This document shows, piece after piece, positions 45,091-54,800 of a DNA stretch of 64,000 bases. Under the pieces are notes generated by a model. The model worked only from the letters and a program-made list of their open reading frames with translations, was not told where the DNA came from and did no database searches. The position numbers were made by a program, and so were the translations under genes. Position 1 is the first letter of the stretch. The number at the start of each line of letters is the position of its first letter. The stretch comes from Lachnospiraceae bacterium (lineage in GTDB: Bacteria > Bacillota > Clostridia > Lachnospirales > Lachnospiraceae), in contig SVEF01000006.1 of assembly GCA_015057585.1 (NCBI GenBank), positions 97,065 through 161,064 on the forward strand, read 5' to 3'.

Positions 45091-47199
45091 ATGAAGAAAA
45101 GAATTCTTGCATTGGTTCTCATGGCTGTTATGTTAGTTGGCTCTATGGCAGCATGTGGTCCAAAGGAGGAGAATCTTGAGTTCAGCCTTGAATATGCAGA
45201 AGGCACAGAACTCAGAATGGCAGTTGGTTACAACAACAAGAAGACAGGCTTATTCTTCGACGCAGAAGTTGCGGGCGAAGGCATCACTCTCGCTGATGGT
45301 AAGACATACCATGCAGGCGACTTAAAGCCTACCTGGGTAGAAGTACAGAACGTACTTGGTATCACATTCACAGACAAGTATCAGGGTAACTCTGCAACAA
45401 ACGAGTTTAAGTACTGGGCAGAGCAGTTAGACCAGGTTGATATGGTTGCAGGTTCCGCTTCCCAGCTTTCCGAAGCAGGTGTAGCAGGCGACCTCATCAA
45501 TATCGGTGAGTACCTGGATGACATGCCAAACTTCAAGAAGTATCTCGAAGAGAACCCTATCGTTCGTCTTTCCATTACCGGTGACACAGCAAATGGCGGA
45601 ATCTACTTCTCCCCATACTTCGACGGTGTTAACGATATCGAACGTATGCCTCTTATGAGAACTGACTGGGTTGAAAAGCTCCTCAACGGTGAGGGCGCTT
45701 TCACAGCAGCTAAGAGCAACAACGTAAACGCAGCAGTTTACAAGCCATACATGCCAACATCCGGCAAGGTAAAGGTAGATGTAGTTAAGGCTGACGGTTC
45801 CAAGGTAGAAAAGGTTACTAAGAACTATGACAAGGCAGGCAACATCGTTCAGAAGATGAATGACAAGTTAGCAGCAGGCACACTTACCGGTGTAGAAGCA
45901 GTTAATATGTTAAGAACTTACATCGATGAAGCTTATGACGGATACTATGGAACAAACAGAGCTGACCTCTTCATCGGTCAGAACGCAGCTTGGGATGCAG
46001 ACGAATTAGTAGCACTCCTTCGTTGTGTAGTTGCAAACCCACAGACTCTTAACGGCACAGATTCCGTTCAGGGTATCTTCTCCAGAGAAGATGACAACAA
46101 CCAGAGAAGAGTAGATATGTTCCGTTTCGTAGGAACCCTCTTTGGTGTTCGTGGTTTAGAATCCAGACAGGATTACTTATACTTAGGCGCTGACGGTCTT
46201 CTTCATGATGCACGTCAGGAAGCTGACACATACGAAGCTCTTGCAAGAATGAATGCAATCGCTCAGGAAGGTCTCATTTCTTCCTCTTTCATGAACATGG
46301 AAGATACAGATACAGCAACTATGCTTGCTAACGATGCTGGTTTCATGCACTATGACTACAACCAGACACAGACTGTTTACAACGAAACAAAGTTAAACGA
46401 TGGCGAAAAGTATATGGCAGTTATGGTTCCTGTTGCTCTTTGGCAGGATGGAACTAAGGGTGGCGTATACATGAGATTTACAGAGTCCTGGAGATCTGTT
46501 AAGACCGATGGTTGGGCAATCTCCAAGGCAGGTGTTGGCGATAACACAGATAAGCTTTATGCGGCATTAGCAATCATTGACTACGCTTACAGCGAAAAGG
46601 GTCAGATTCTTATGTCCTATGGTCCGGATGCATTCATCAAGACAAATGCTGACGGTTCTTATGTAACATTCAACTTCAACGGTAAGGAAATGCCTGTGAT
46701 TGCAGATGCTACTTATGCAGAACTTTGGGAAAAGGCTTCCGGTAACTATACAAACTACGCTCGTCAGTTCCTTGGTTCTACTCTTTCCTTCATGAAGAGC
46801 CAGGCATTCGAGTATCAGTGTACACACGAGGTTGGTAAGGAAGGTGCAGGTTACATCTCCACAGCAATCGGTCTTGGAACTATTAAGCATCCGGAACTTG
46901 CTATTACAAAGAACCCATGGTACACTTCCATCCCTACTGTTCTTCCTACAACAAAGGCAGAGAACGAAATCATCGCTAAGTACGCAGAACTTTCTTCCAG
47001 CGGTAAGTTCTCCTCCTCCAAGGGTGGCGAAAACCTTTTCTGTGATATCATCGTAAAGGGCTTCACAATGGAAGGTGCTACTTCCGTAGAAGAAGTTGTT
47101 AAGACTGTAAACGGTACATGGAATGGTTCCGGTTACCTTCAGTTAAAGCAGGACGCTTGGGACAGACTCGTTGATTACTATGAGACTCTTAACAAGTAA
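45091..47199 (+). CDS. Large solute-binding lipoprotein (YtcQ/LplA type)
   Basis: 702 residues from ATG 45091; the ATG at 45076 is part of the GGAGGG ribosome site. Lipobox SMAAC gives lipidated Cys ~22. Far larger than the 499-residue binding protein of region 1, as usual for partners of LplB/YtcP permeases. The codon choice (AAC, TTC, TAC, GCA, CTT/CTC) is strikingly restricted compared with its permeases, a sign of very high expression. A stable hairpin follows the stop. Confidence 0.88.
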   Translation: MKKRILALVLMAVMLVGSMAACGPKEENLEFSLEYAEGTELRMAVGYNNKKTGLFFDAEVAGEGITLADGKTYHAGDLKPTWVEVQNVLGITFTDKYQGNSATNEFKYWAEQLDQVDMVAGSASQLSEAGVAGDLINIGEYLDDMPNFKKYLEENPIVRLSITGDTANGGIYFSPYFDGVNDIERMPLMRTDWVEKLLNGEGAFTAAKSNNVNAAVYKPYMPTSGKVKVDVVKADGSKVEKVTKNYDKAGNIVQKMNDKLAAGTLTGVEAVNMLRTYIDEAYDGYYGTNRADLFIGQNAAWDADELVALLRCVVANPQTLNGTDSVQGIFSREDDNNQRRVDMFRFVGTLFGVRGLESRQDYLYLGADGLLHDARQEADTYEALARMNAIAQEGLISSSFMNMEDTDTATMLANDAGFMHYDYNQTQTVYNETKLNDGEKYMAVMVPVALWQDGTKGGVYMRFTESWRSVKTDGWAISKAGVGDNTDKLYAALAIIDYAYSEKGQILMSYGPDAFIKTNADGSYVTFNFNGKEMPVIADATYAELWEKASGNYTNYARQFLGSTLSFMKSQAFEYQCTHEVGKEGAGYISTAIGLGTIKHPELAITKNPWYTSIPTVLPTTKAENEIIAKYAELSSSGKFSSSKGGENLFCDIIVKGFTMEGATSVEEVVKTVNGTWNGSGYLQLKQDAWDRLVDYYETLNK

Positions 47200-47231
47200 T
47201 TGCCTGTAAAGTTTTAAAGTAAGATTTATAA

Positions 47232-47259
47232 CGGCGGGGGAGCAAATGCTCCTTCGCCG
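47232..47259 (+). promoter_or_regulatory. Stable stem-loop downstream of the binding-protein gene
   Basis: 12-bp stem CGGCGGGGGAGC / GCTCCTTCGCCG (two G-T pairs) with AAAT loop. An A-run follows instead of T, so it is likelier a 3'-end stabiliser or processing site giving more binding-protein message than downstream message. On the minus strand it would be preceded, not followed, by T. Confidence 0.6.
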
Positions 47260-47346
47260 GTAAAAAAATAATCGCCTTATTTGCTCGGCATCAGGGCAGG
47301 AATTTCAATCACTTTGCCGACGCGTGGCAAAGGAATGGAGAGAGCT

Positions 47347-47925
47347 ATGTACAAAAAACAAATGATTCTCCAGCGCATCGCGTGTTATCTTGTATTAGGT
47401 GTAGCGGCGCTTGTTTTCATCTATTCGTTGGGTCTTGTGACAGACCTTTATGACAATAATTTTAACTTTTACGCACAAAATTTGAAGAGACCGAAGGTTG
47501 CGGGAACAGAAGTCTATTATTACATCCAGGATTTTAACCGTGCATTAACCGGTTCCGGTCTTGTTCTGATTCTGCTTGCACTTAGCCAGTTTGTGGCACA
47601 GAACCATGCACGCAGAAGATATTACATCGCAAATTACATAACGGTTGGCGCAAATACGGTAGCCGCGCTCGGAATCTCCGTATGGGCACTGATTAATATT
47701 TTTTCATATAAGGCACAGTATGTAAGCATTGATTTTGACGCACTGGCAGCGGAGGCAGAAAAGTACGGATTTACCTGGTATTATTCTACCTTCTGGTTTG
47801 ATATTGCAATCGCAGTATTTGCACTTTTATTGGTTGCAACATTTGTGAATGTTGTGAATCTGTTTTTAAAGAGATCTTTGATGAAGGCAGAACAGCAATT
47901 GATTAAAGAAGGCAGGGAGGCATAG
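47347..47925 (+). CDS. Small membrane protein of unknown function (accessory 1)
   Basis: 192 residues from ATG 47347 with GGAGAGAG in front; the frame is open to 47281 but those codons precede the ribosome site. Four hydrophobic segments (~12-32, 68-85, 97-118, 145-168) and an extracytoplasmic loop with 'VYYYIQDFNRAL'. No recognisable family. It lies in the operon after the binding protein and 3 bp before the next membrane protein, followed by an ABC ATPase. Confidence 0.7.
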   Translation: MYKKQMILQRIACYLVLGVAALVFIYSLGLVTDLYDNNFNFYAQNLKRPKVAGTEVYYYIQDFNRALTGSGLVLILLALSQFVAQNHARRRYYIANYITVGANTVAALGISVWALINIFSYKAQYVSIDFDALAAEAEKYGFTWYYSTFWFDIAIAVFALLLVATFVNVVNLFLKRSLMKAEQQLIKEGREA

Positions 47926-47928
47926 CGT

Positions 47929-48408
47929 ATGGATAGAGAACAAATAAAAAAAGATCGCCTGCGTTATACAAACAATAAAGCATCTGCCAACTTAACGTAC
48001 CTTGCCATTGTATTTGATGTTTTGTTCTTTGTAAGTATTTACCGTTCCAATGTGAATACCTACTACTATAATATTAAGATTGGCGTATCGGTTCTTTTGA
48101 ATCTGGTATTCCTTTTGGTGGTATTCCTTTGTTCCGAAGGAGTAAAGACGTATAAAATTAATTATGCATATACACTTCTGGGAGTCGGTGTATTACAACT
48201 GGTTCGTATTATGGGATATCCGATGACGGCACATAACGCTATTACCAAGGTAAATGCGTCAGAAGTTCCGGTTATGGGAAATGCACAGTTTTTTTGGACG
48301 GTTTTCTTTCTTGTAGCATCTGCCGTGTGTTGTTTTGTTGCAGGAGCTATCGGAATTCACAAGACCCGTGTACTGGAAACTTACAAAAAGCAACATGGTT
48401 ACGTATAA
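47929..48408 (+). CDS. Small membrane protein of unknown function (accessory 2)
   Basis: 159 residues, four hydrophobic segments (~22-40, 48-70, 78-96, 120-142). 'IYRSNVNTYYYNIKIG' between the first two and 'GIHKTRVLETYKKQHGY' at the end are the most distinctive stretches. Very tight spacing (3 bp) to the previous gene indicates a complex. It is followed 41 bp later by a UgpC-type ATPase. Function unknown. Confidence 0.7.
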   Translation: MDREQIKKDRLRYTNNKASANLTYLAIVFDVLFFVSIYRSNVNTYYYNIKIGVSVLLNLVFLLVVFLCSEGVKTYKINYAYTLLGVGVLQLVRIMGYPMTAHNAITKVNASEVPVMGNAQFFWTVFFLVASAVCCFVAGAIGIHKTRVLETYKKQHGYV

Positions 48409-48449
48409 GGCGGACCGTGAGTACGTAAAGAAAGGCGTGGCTAACTACT

Positions 48450-49508
48450 ATGGCTTCATTAAGATTACAAAATCTCAATAAAATCTATGATAATAACGTA
48501 CAGGCGGTATTCGATTTCAACATGGATATCGAAGATGGCGAGTTCATCGTACTGGTAGGGCCGTCCGGCTGCGGTAAGTCTACAACACTCCGTATGATTG
48601 CAGGTCTTGAGGATATTTCCTCCGGTACTCTGTTGATTGACGGTGAAGATGTGACACAGAAACCTCCAAAGGACAGAGACATTGCGATGGTATTCCAGAA
48701 CTACGCACTGTATGCCCACATGACGATTTACGAGAATATGGCGTTTTCCTTAACACTTCGTCATGAGGATCCGAACGTGATTCATGAAAAGGTTTTGGCG
48801 GCAGCCGAGATTCTTGGCCTGACAGACCAGCTAAATAAAAAGCCGAGGCAGCTTTCCGGTGGTCAGAGACAGCGAGTTGCCATGGGACGTGCGATTGTGC
48901 GTACCCCGAAGGTATTCCTGTTTGACGAACCGTTGTCAAACCTGGATGCAAAACTTCGCGGAGCGACCAGAAGAGAAATTCTTTTATTACACAAGCGCCT
49001 TGGCGCAACGATGATTTATGTCACACATGACCAGACAGAGGCTCTGACACTGGCAGACCGTATCGTATGTATGTCCATGGGTTATGTGCAGCAGATTGGT
49101 ACCCCATTAGAGCTTTACGATACCCCGGCAAACCTGTTTGTGGCATCGTTTATCGGTCTTCCGCCAATGAATTTCTTTGATTGTACAGTGAAAGACGGCG
49201 TATTAACAGGAGACGGATTTACGGTGGTATTAACGGATGAGGAAAAGAAATTACTCGCCGGGCATGAAGGAAAAGTGATTACGTTAGGTGTCCGTCCGGA
49301 AAACATTGTTCACGGAAACGGAATTAAGCTTTCTGTGAACTTAAATGAAAATCTCGGACAGACAACGCTGGTACACGGCACCATCGGTGGACATAAAGCT
49401 ACTGCGAAGTTCCGTGAATGGGCAGAATATAAACCGGGAGATGTAGTAGAGGTAGCATTTGAGCGGAAGCATTTCTTTGATAAAGAAACAACGAACGCGA
49501 TAAGATAG
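48450..49508 (+). CDS. ugpC: Sugar ABC transporter ATP-binding protein, UgpC/MsmX type (1)
   Basis: 352 residues. Walker A 'GPSGCGKST' (37-45), Q-loop 'VFQNYALYAH', signature 'LSGGQRQR', Walker B 'VFLFDEPLSNLDAKLR', H-loop 'VTHDQTEALTLADR', and a C-terminal TOBE-like regulatory region (~230-352). This type of ATPase serves CUT1 sugar importers, and MsmX of Bacillus is known to energise several importers. As the three permease pairs in this window lack linked ATPases except here, sharing is likely. Confidence 0.92.
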   Translation: MASLRLQNLNKIYDNNVQAVFDFNMDIEDGEFIVLVGPSGCGKSTTLRMIAGLEDISSGTLLIDGEDVTQKPPKDRDIAMVFQNYALYAHMTIYENMAFSLTLRHEDPNVIHEKVLAAAEILGLTDQLNKKPRQLSGGQRQRVAMGRAIVRTPKVFLFDEPLSNLDAKLRGATRREILLLHKRLGATMIYVTHDQTEALTLADRIVCMSMGYVQQIGTPLELYDTPANLFVASFIGLPPMNFFDCTVKDGVLTGDGFTVVLTDEEKKLLAGHEGKVITLGVRPENIVHGNGIKLSVNLNENLGQTTLVHGTIGGHKATAKFREWAEYKPGDVVEVAFERKHFFDKETTNAIR

Positions 49509-49521
49509 AGGATGGCAGACT

Positions 49522-50106
49522 ATGAAAAAGAGTGAAAAAACAAAAACGCCAAAGGAAAAAGGAAAAAGAAGCGAATTTGTCAGAAAGATGCTCGTTTCCT
49601 TAAAGAAAAATCCGCAGCTGGTTCCGTTGTTTGCACTGACGGTTTCCTTTTTGGTGTATTCTTTAAACCTGACCAGTATCTCCAATACAACGGCTAAGAT
49701 TTACGGACCGCATATGGGACTCTGTGCATTTGTTGCCATGCTGTTTTCAATTTTGTCTTATGTGTGTATGTTCAGCGCTTACCCAAAGCGTCAGAAGCCA
49801 AACAAGCTGATGATTGCGCTGATGCTTGTGATGTATGCAGTGATTATTTTTGTGGATGGTTATTATTTTATGCGTATTCAGGCAGCGTTAACCAGAGCGC
49901 AGAGCCCGATTAAGATTACAAAGGCAACGGCTTATATTAGTACATCCAAAGTGGTTTTGATTGTACATATTGTAACAATCGTCATTACCATGGCATGTGT
50001 AGTATTAGAACCGGTATTTGCGAAGATGTTAAAGAAGATTAACACCTCCGTAGAAATCGAGGCAACCAGGGAGATTGCCGAGATTGATATCAGTGATGAG
50101 GATTAA
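49522..50106 (+). CDS. Small membrane protein of unknown function (accessory 3)
   Basis: 194 residues: a Lys-rich N-terminus (~1-32), four hydrophobic segments (~36-55, 70-88, 97-116, 140-163) and an acidic C-terminal tail. 'LNLTSISNTTAKIYGPHMGLCAF' type text links the first two helices. No family recognised. It starts 13 bp after the first ATPase gene and ends 9 bp before accessory 4. Confidence 0.68.
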   Translation: MKKSEKTKTPKEKGKRSEFVRKMLVSLKKNPQLVPLFALTVSFLVYSLNLTSISNTTAKIYGPHMGLCAFVAMLFSILSYVCMFSAYPKRQKPNKLMIALMLVMYAVIIFVDGYYFMRIQAALTRAQSPIKITKATAYISTSKVVLIVHIVTIVITMACVVLEPVFAKMLKKINTSVEIEATREIAEIDISDED

Positions 50107-50115
50107 ACAGGAAAT

Positions 50116-50748
50116 ATGAGCAGTAAAAAGCAACCGGAAGAAAAACCAAAGAAGAGTACGGAGAATTACTATGACCTGAAAAAGGACGCGGTAGAGCGTC
50201 TGGTCAATGCAGAGAAAAAGACGTATCCGAAAACAAAGGCGGATCCGGGGAAGGCCTATCGCAGCAGTGCGATAGATAAGATTCCAAACTGGATTAAAGC
50301 CCTGTTTATCAAGTTTTGGTTTAACGGTGCGGTCTGTTTCTTTATCCTTTGGGGCTTGGGACTGTATGTTACCAATATGACCGATATGCTGGTGGTACTC
50401 GCAGTGGTTATGGGGATGGTGACGGACCTTCTGGTAAACAATGCGTTTCGCTTTTTTGAGAAATATGAAGGGCAGAACAGCAAGTGGATGATGTTTCCGA
50501 AGAAAAAATACTGGACGTTCTTTGCCAATATCATTTACGCATTCCCGGTGTTGTTTTTGGTAGTCCGGCTATATGAATTTATCAATATTGCCGGAAATCG
50601 GATAAACGGAACCGAAAATGAAATGATTCTTGGGGTAGAGCCGATTCTGTTCGGACTGTTTTATTTGATGTTTGATATGATGTTTCTTGGTATAAAAAAT
50701 ACATTGCGAAAGATTCTTTCGGACGCAAAACAGAAGAATGCAATTTAA
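50116..50748 (+). CDS. Small membrane protein of unknown function (accessory 4)
   Basis: 210 residues: a long charged N-terminus (~1-58), then four hydrophobic segments (~65-85, 90-108, 135-155, 178-195). 'SAIDKIPNWIKALFIKFWFNG' precedes the first helix. No family recognised. It ends 11 bp before the second UgpC-type ATPase, mirroring the arrangement of accessories 1-2 before the first. Confidence 0.68.
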   Translation: MSSKKQPEEKPKKSTENYYDLKKDAVERLVNAEKKTYPKTKADPGKAYRSSAIDKIPNWIKALFIKFWFNGAVCFFILWGLGLYVTNMTDMLVVLAVVMGMVTDLLVNNAFRFFEKYEGQNSKWMMFPKKKYWTFFANIIYAFPVLFLVVRLYEFINIAGNRINGTENEMILGVEPILFGLFYLMFDMMFLGIKNTLRKILSDAKQKNAI

Positions 50749-50759
50749 AGGAGTTTATT

Positions 50760-51845
50760 ATGGCGTATCTCACATTACAGGGAATAAACAAGATTTATCC
50801 AAACGGATTCCATGCCGTGCACGATTTTAATCTGGAAATTGAACAGGGTGAGTTTATTGTATTTGTCGGACCGTCCGGTTGCGGAAAGTCCACGACGCTT
50901 CGTATGATTGCCGGTCTGGAAAATATCAGTAACGGTGAGTTCCTGATTGACGGCAAGCGTGCCAATGAAATGGGTCCGCGAGAGAGGGAAGTGGCCATGG
51001 TATTCCAAAGTTATGCGTTGTATCCGCATATGTCGGTGTATGACAATATGGCATTCGGACTTTCCTTACAGGGTGTGGATGATGATGTGATCGAAGAAAG
51101 AGTAATGGCAACGGCAAAGATTTTAGGTTTGACCGATTATCTGGACAGAAAACCGAGAGCGTTGTCCGGCGGTCAGAGACAGAGAGTAGCCGTAGGCCGT
51201 GCGATTATCCGTAAGGTAGGCATTTTCTTAATGGATGAACCGTTATCGAACCTCGATGCAAAGCAGAGAGTGACGATGCGTTCCGAGATTACGGATATTC
51301 ACAGAAAGGTCGGAGCAACGACCATTTACGTAACACATGACCAGACAGAAGCCATGACCATGGCAGACCGTATTGTGGTTATGAAAGACGGATATATACA
51401 GCAGGTGGGTACCCCGTACGAGTTGTATTTTAAGCCGGTGAATATGTTCGTGGCAGGCTTTATCGGAGAACCGCCGATGAACTTCGTAAGTGGCGTTGTG
51501 ACAAACGACACGATGCAGGTGGGCGGTGCAACACTGGCACTGGATAAGGTGCTGTCTGCAGAAACTGTAGCAAAGTACCAGGGAAAGAAACTGGTGCTCG
51601 GATTCCGTCCGGAGGCGATCGAACTCGGGGCAGAAGAAGACAGTTACGTGCTTCATGCAGAGGTGGAGCTGACCGAGTTATTGGGTGATAATACCAATGT
51701 ATATGTCGATATGGAAGGCGTAAAGTCCATTTTAAAGGTAGATCCGCACGATACACCGAAGATGGATACCCGGATTGCGTTTTCGATTCCGTATAAGAAT
51801 GTGTATTTCTTTGACGGAGAAACCGAAGCGGTGATTGAGAAATAA
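50760..51845 (+). CDS. ugpC: Sugar ABC transporter ATP-binding protein, UgpC/MsmX type (2)
   Basis: 361 residues. Walker A 'GPSGCGKST' at 37-45, signature 'LSGGQRQR', Walker B 'IFLMDEPLSNLDAKQR', H-loop 'VTHDQTEAMTMADR', and a TOBE-like C-terminal part. It is closely related in layout to the ATPase at 48450 but clearly diverged (for example 'SYALYPHMSVYDN' against 'NYALYAHMTIYEN'), so it is an old duplication rather than a recent one. Last gene of the operon; terminator at 51856. Confidence 0.92.
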   Translation: MAYLTLQGINKIYPNGFHAVHDFNLEIEQGEFIVFVGPSGCGKSTTLRMIAGLENISNGEFLIDGKRANEMGPREREVAMVFQSYALYPHMSVYDNMAFGLSLQGVDDDVIEERVMATAKILGLTDYLDRKPRALSGGQRQRVAVGRAIIRKVGIFLMDEPLSNLDAKQRVTMRSEITDIHRKVGATTIYVTHDQTEAMTMADRIVVMKDGYIQQVGTPYELYFKPVNMFVAGFIGEPPMNFVSGVVTNDTMQVGGATLALDKVLSAETVAKYQGKKLVLGFRPEAIELGAEEDSYVLHAEVELTELLGDNTNVYVDMEGVKSILKVDPHDTPKMDTRIAFSIPYKNVYFFDGETEAVIEK

Positions 51846-51855
51846 AGAAAGTAAC

Positions 51856-51889
51856 AGGGCGGTGTGATGCACCGCCCTAATCTTTTATT
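51856..51889. terminator. Bidirectional terminator between ATPase and STAND genes
   Basis: Perfect 9-bp stem AGGGCGGTG / CACCGCCCT, loop TGATG, followed by AATCTTTTATTT; an A-rich run on the other side gives a T-run for the minus-strand STAND gene. Confidence 0.88.
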
Positions 51890-54800
51890 TGGAAGCTTTG
51901 TTACGGTTCCAACCGGAATATTTGTCTTCCTGTATTTTTTTATTTTTAATAATCTCGCCGATAATCTTGTACTCTTTGGCCAGGCGGGAGGCCTTTCTTC
52001 GTTCACCCAGTTTTTCATACAATTTATAAAGTGTGAGCAGGGCTTTGTTGGTATCCTTATGCTCGCGTCCGAGCACCTGCTTGTACCCGAAATATACTTT
52101 TTCCCTAAAAGAGAGAATCTCGGCTGCACGGGTTTCGGCTTCGTACGACTCATAAAAGGAAGCCAGAAGACTCATAGAGGATAATGTGGATATGTGGGTT
52201 TCGCCAAGGACTCTCTGACGGGCTTCTAAAACCTCGGCATAGAGGACCTTCGCCTTTTCACGGTCGCCGGCTTTGTAGTAAGCACCAGCGAGTGAGTTCA
52301 GAGCACTAATTGTACGTTTATGGTCATCTCCCCAAATTTTTTTGCAGGATTCATAATGCTTCTTATCCATAGCAAGAGCTGTTTCGTAATTTTGATTCTT
52401 CCAGTGTGCATAGGCAAGAGAACCGAGAGAGGAGATGGTATCCGGATGCTCCTCGCCCAGAAGCCGCAGTCGGGTTTCGTATATTTTTTGATGGAGAGCC
52501 AGTCCCTTTTCGGTTTGCTTTGTCAAAATATAAGAGTCTGCAAGCGCGGATAGGGAACTTAGGGTGCTTAAATGATCTTCGCCGTAAATCCGGGTCCGGA
52601 GTTCAACCAATTGTTCTCTTAGTTCAAGGGCCTTTTGTTCATCGTCATTTTGGGAATATGCGACGGCAAGGTTATGCATCGAGGATAAGGTATCCGGATG
52701 CTCCGGACCATATAAACGTAATTGCGTTTGATAGATTTCCTCTTTGATGGTCAAAGCAGTTTGCTTGTGCCCCATGCTTTCATAGGAGATAGCAATGGAC
52801 ATGAGTGCGGATAAGGTATCCGGGTGTTCTTCTCCCAGGAGGCGTTTCCTGGTTTCGTAGACCTGCGTTTTGAAACTCATGGCTTTGGTAGAATTTCCAA
52901 GTTTCTCGTAGGAAGATGCTACGCCGCCCAGAGAGTTTATCGTGTCAGGGTGTTCTTCGCCTAAAATCCGCCTTCGTGTTTCTAAAATCTGCTCCTTCAT
53001 GGCAAGTCCGGTTTTCCAATCGCCGCTGTCTTCGTACCGGAGTGCGAGGGAATACATGGTAGCAAGGGTTTTCGGATGTTCTTCTCCCAGCGTCTTTTTG
53101 AATAATTCCACGGATTGATTTAAAAGGAGAAGGGAGGATTTGTAATCGCCCAAATCTGCATAAGTGCGGGCAAGGTTTGATAGCGATGCGATGGTGTCCG
53201 GGTGCTCCGGTCCGAGTATCCGGCGTGAGTTTTCCAAGGTCCTTTCCTGCAGTGCAAACGCCTCTTTCGTTCTGCCAAGCATCTTGTAGGAGAGTGCCAG
53301 GTTATTCATAGAGGCATTGGTATCCGGATGGTCCTCGCCTAAAATCCGAAGACGCAGTTCGAGGACACGTTCCCTAAGCTCCAAGGCCTTTTTGTATTCA
53401 CTGAGACCGTTATAGGAACTCGCCAGTGTGTGCATGGCCTTTAAGGTATCCGGATGCTCCTCTCCGAGGAGCGCCAGTCGGCTATGATAAACCTTTTCGC
53501 GTAAATCCAGCGCGTCTTTAATAAAGCCGAGATTCTGATAGGAGCCGGCCAGACCATTCATGGCCTTTAAAAGGTCCGGATGGTCTTCCGGGAGCAGCCG
53601 CTTTCTGGTTTCTAAGACCTCCTCGCCAAGTTTTTTGGACAGAAGGCTGTTTCCGTTTGCAAAGTGAATGGCAGCTACGTAAAACTTAATCGTAGTCCAA
53701 TCAAGTTCGTCAACATCGGTCGGCATTTCCTCTAAAGGAATCGCTGCTATGGCTTCTACGGCTTCTTTGTAAAGTCCTTTTTTGCGCAGGGCATCTCCGT
53801 ATTCAGACGCAGCAATGTATTCCGCACCGGTAGCCGGATAATTCTCTTTCGTATAAAGGTAAAGCTCGCGGCTTAAGGAGTAGAGTAAATCATACGTACC
53901 CTCTTCGCTTAAGGTGCGGAACTTCTCCTTTGCCAATTGCAACAACCGGTAAAACTCCGGATAGTCATACGTGGTTTCTGTCAGAATCGTGATAAAATCC
54001 TGCAATCCGTCATTGGAAGACAGGGTATTCCCTTGCTCGAGAGCCGCCTTTAAAGCAGAAATTTTTGCCTGCTTTACTGCGTTGGCAAAATCCGGGTCGG
54101 CATTTTTTACCGCGGCGGTGCGCACGGTTTCATGCATGTAGTACGAGCCGTCCGGATTTCTTATGATAAAGGAATGTTTTACAAATTCCTCGTATCTTGT
54201 GTAGGAGTAGCTCTTGAGGGCAGAAAGCGAAGAGGCAATCTGTCGTACGGAGTCATTGGTCCAGGAACCGAGACAGGCAAGAAAATAGGCCATCTCCCGG
54301 GTGGATTCACTCATATTTGATAAATAACGGCTGATTAACTGTGTCAGGTCCGTGCCGAAGTTTTCGATGGTAGGAGTCTGTCCGCCGACACATAAGTTGT
54401 GATAGGTATCGACACAGATATCTAAAAACAGAGGGGTCCCGCTGGTCAGTTTGTAAAGCTGCTCACAAAGAACCGGGTCCGTAATATCGGCCTGCTGCAG
54501 AAAATACGTGGCATCCTTAAGGCTTAAGTCGCCGAGCAGATGCTGCTCTAAAAGTTCTCCGGCGAGAGCTTCCTTTTCTTCTTCGGTCATTTCATCTAAC
54601 GGACGTTCTGCCGGAAGCTCGTCCCAAATCGGGTCGTCATCCGACCAGTAAAGGCGTTCGCGTCCGGTGATAACCCAGAGGATGCCCGGAATCGACTGGA
54701 TGACACTGTCACGGTATTTTCTGAGCCAGTAGTCATCATCAATCATGGAGATTTCACGGTTTACGGTGTCGATGTATTTTTCATAAGTATCAAGGAAAGA

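Noticed and set aside
47281..47346. Extension of accessory membrane protein 1 to 47281
   Set aside because: It starts right after the hairpin with no ribosome site; the residues look random. ATG 47347 has GGAGAGAG.
52000..53640. Regular ~126-bp DNA repeats resembling an array
   Set aside because: They are the coding repeats of the TPR domain (42 codons each), not CRISPR; there are no unique spacers between identical repeats.
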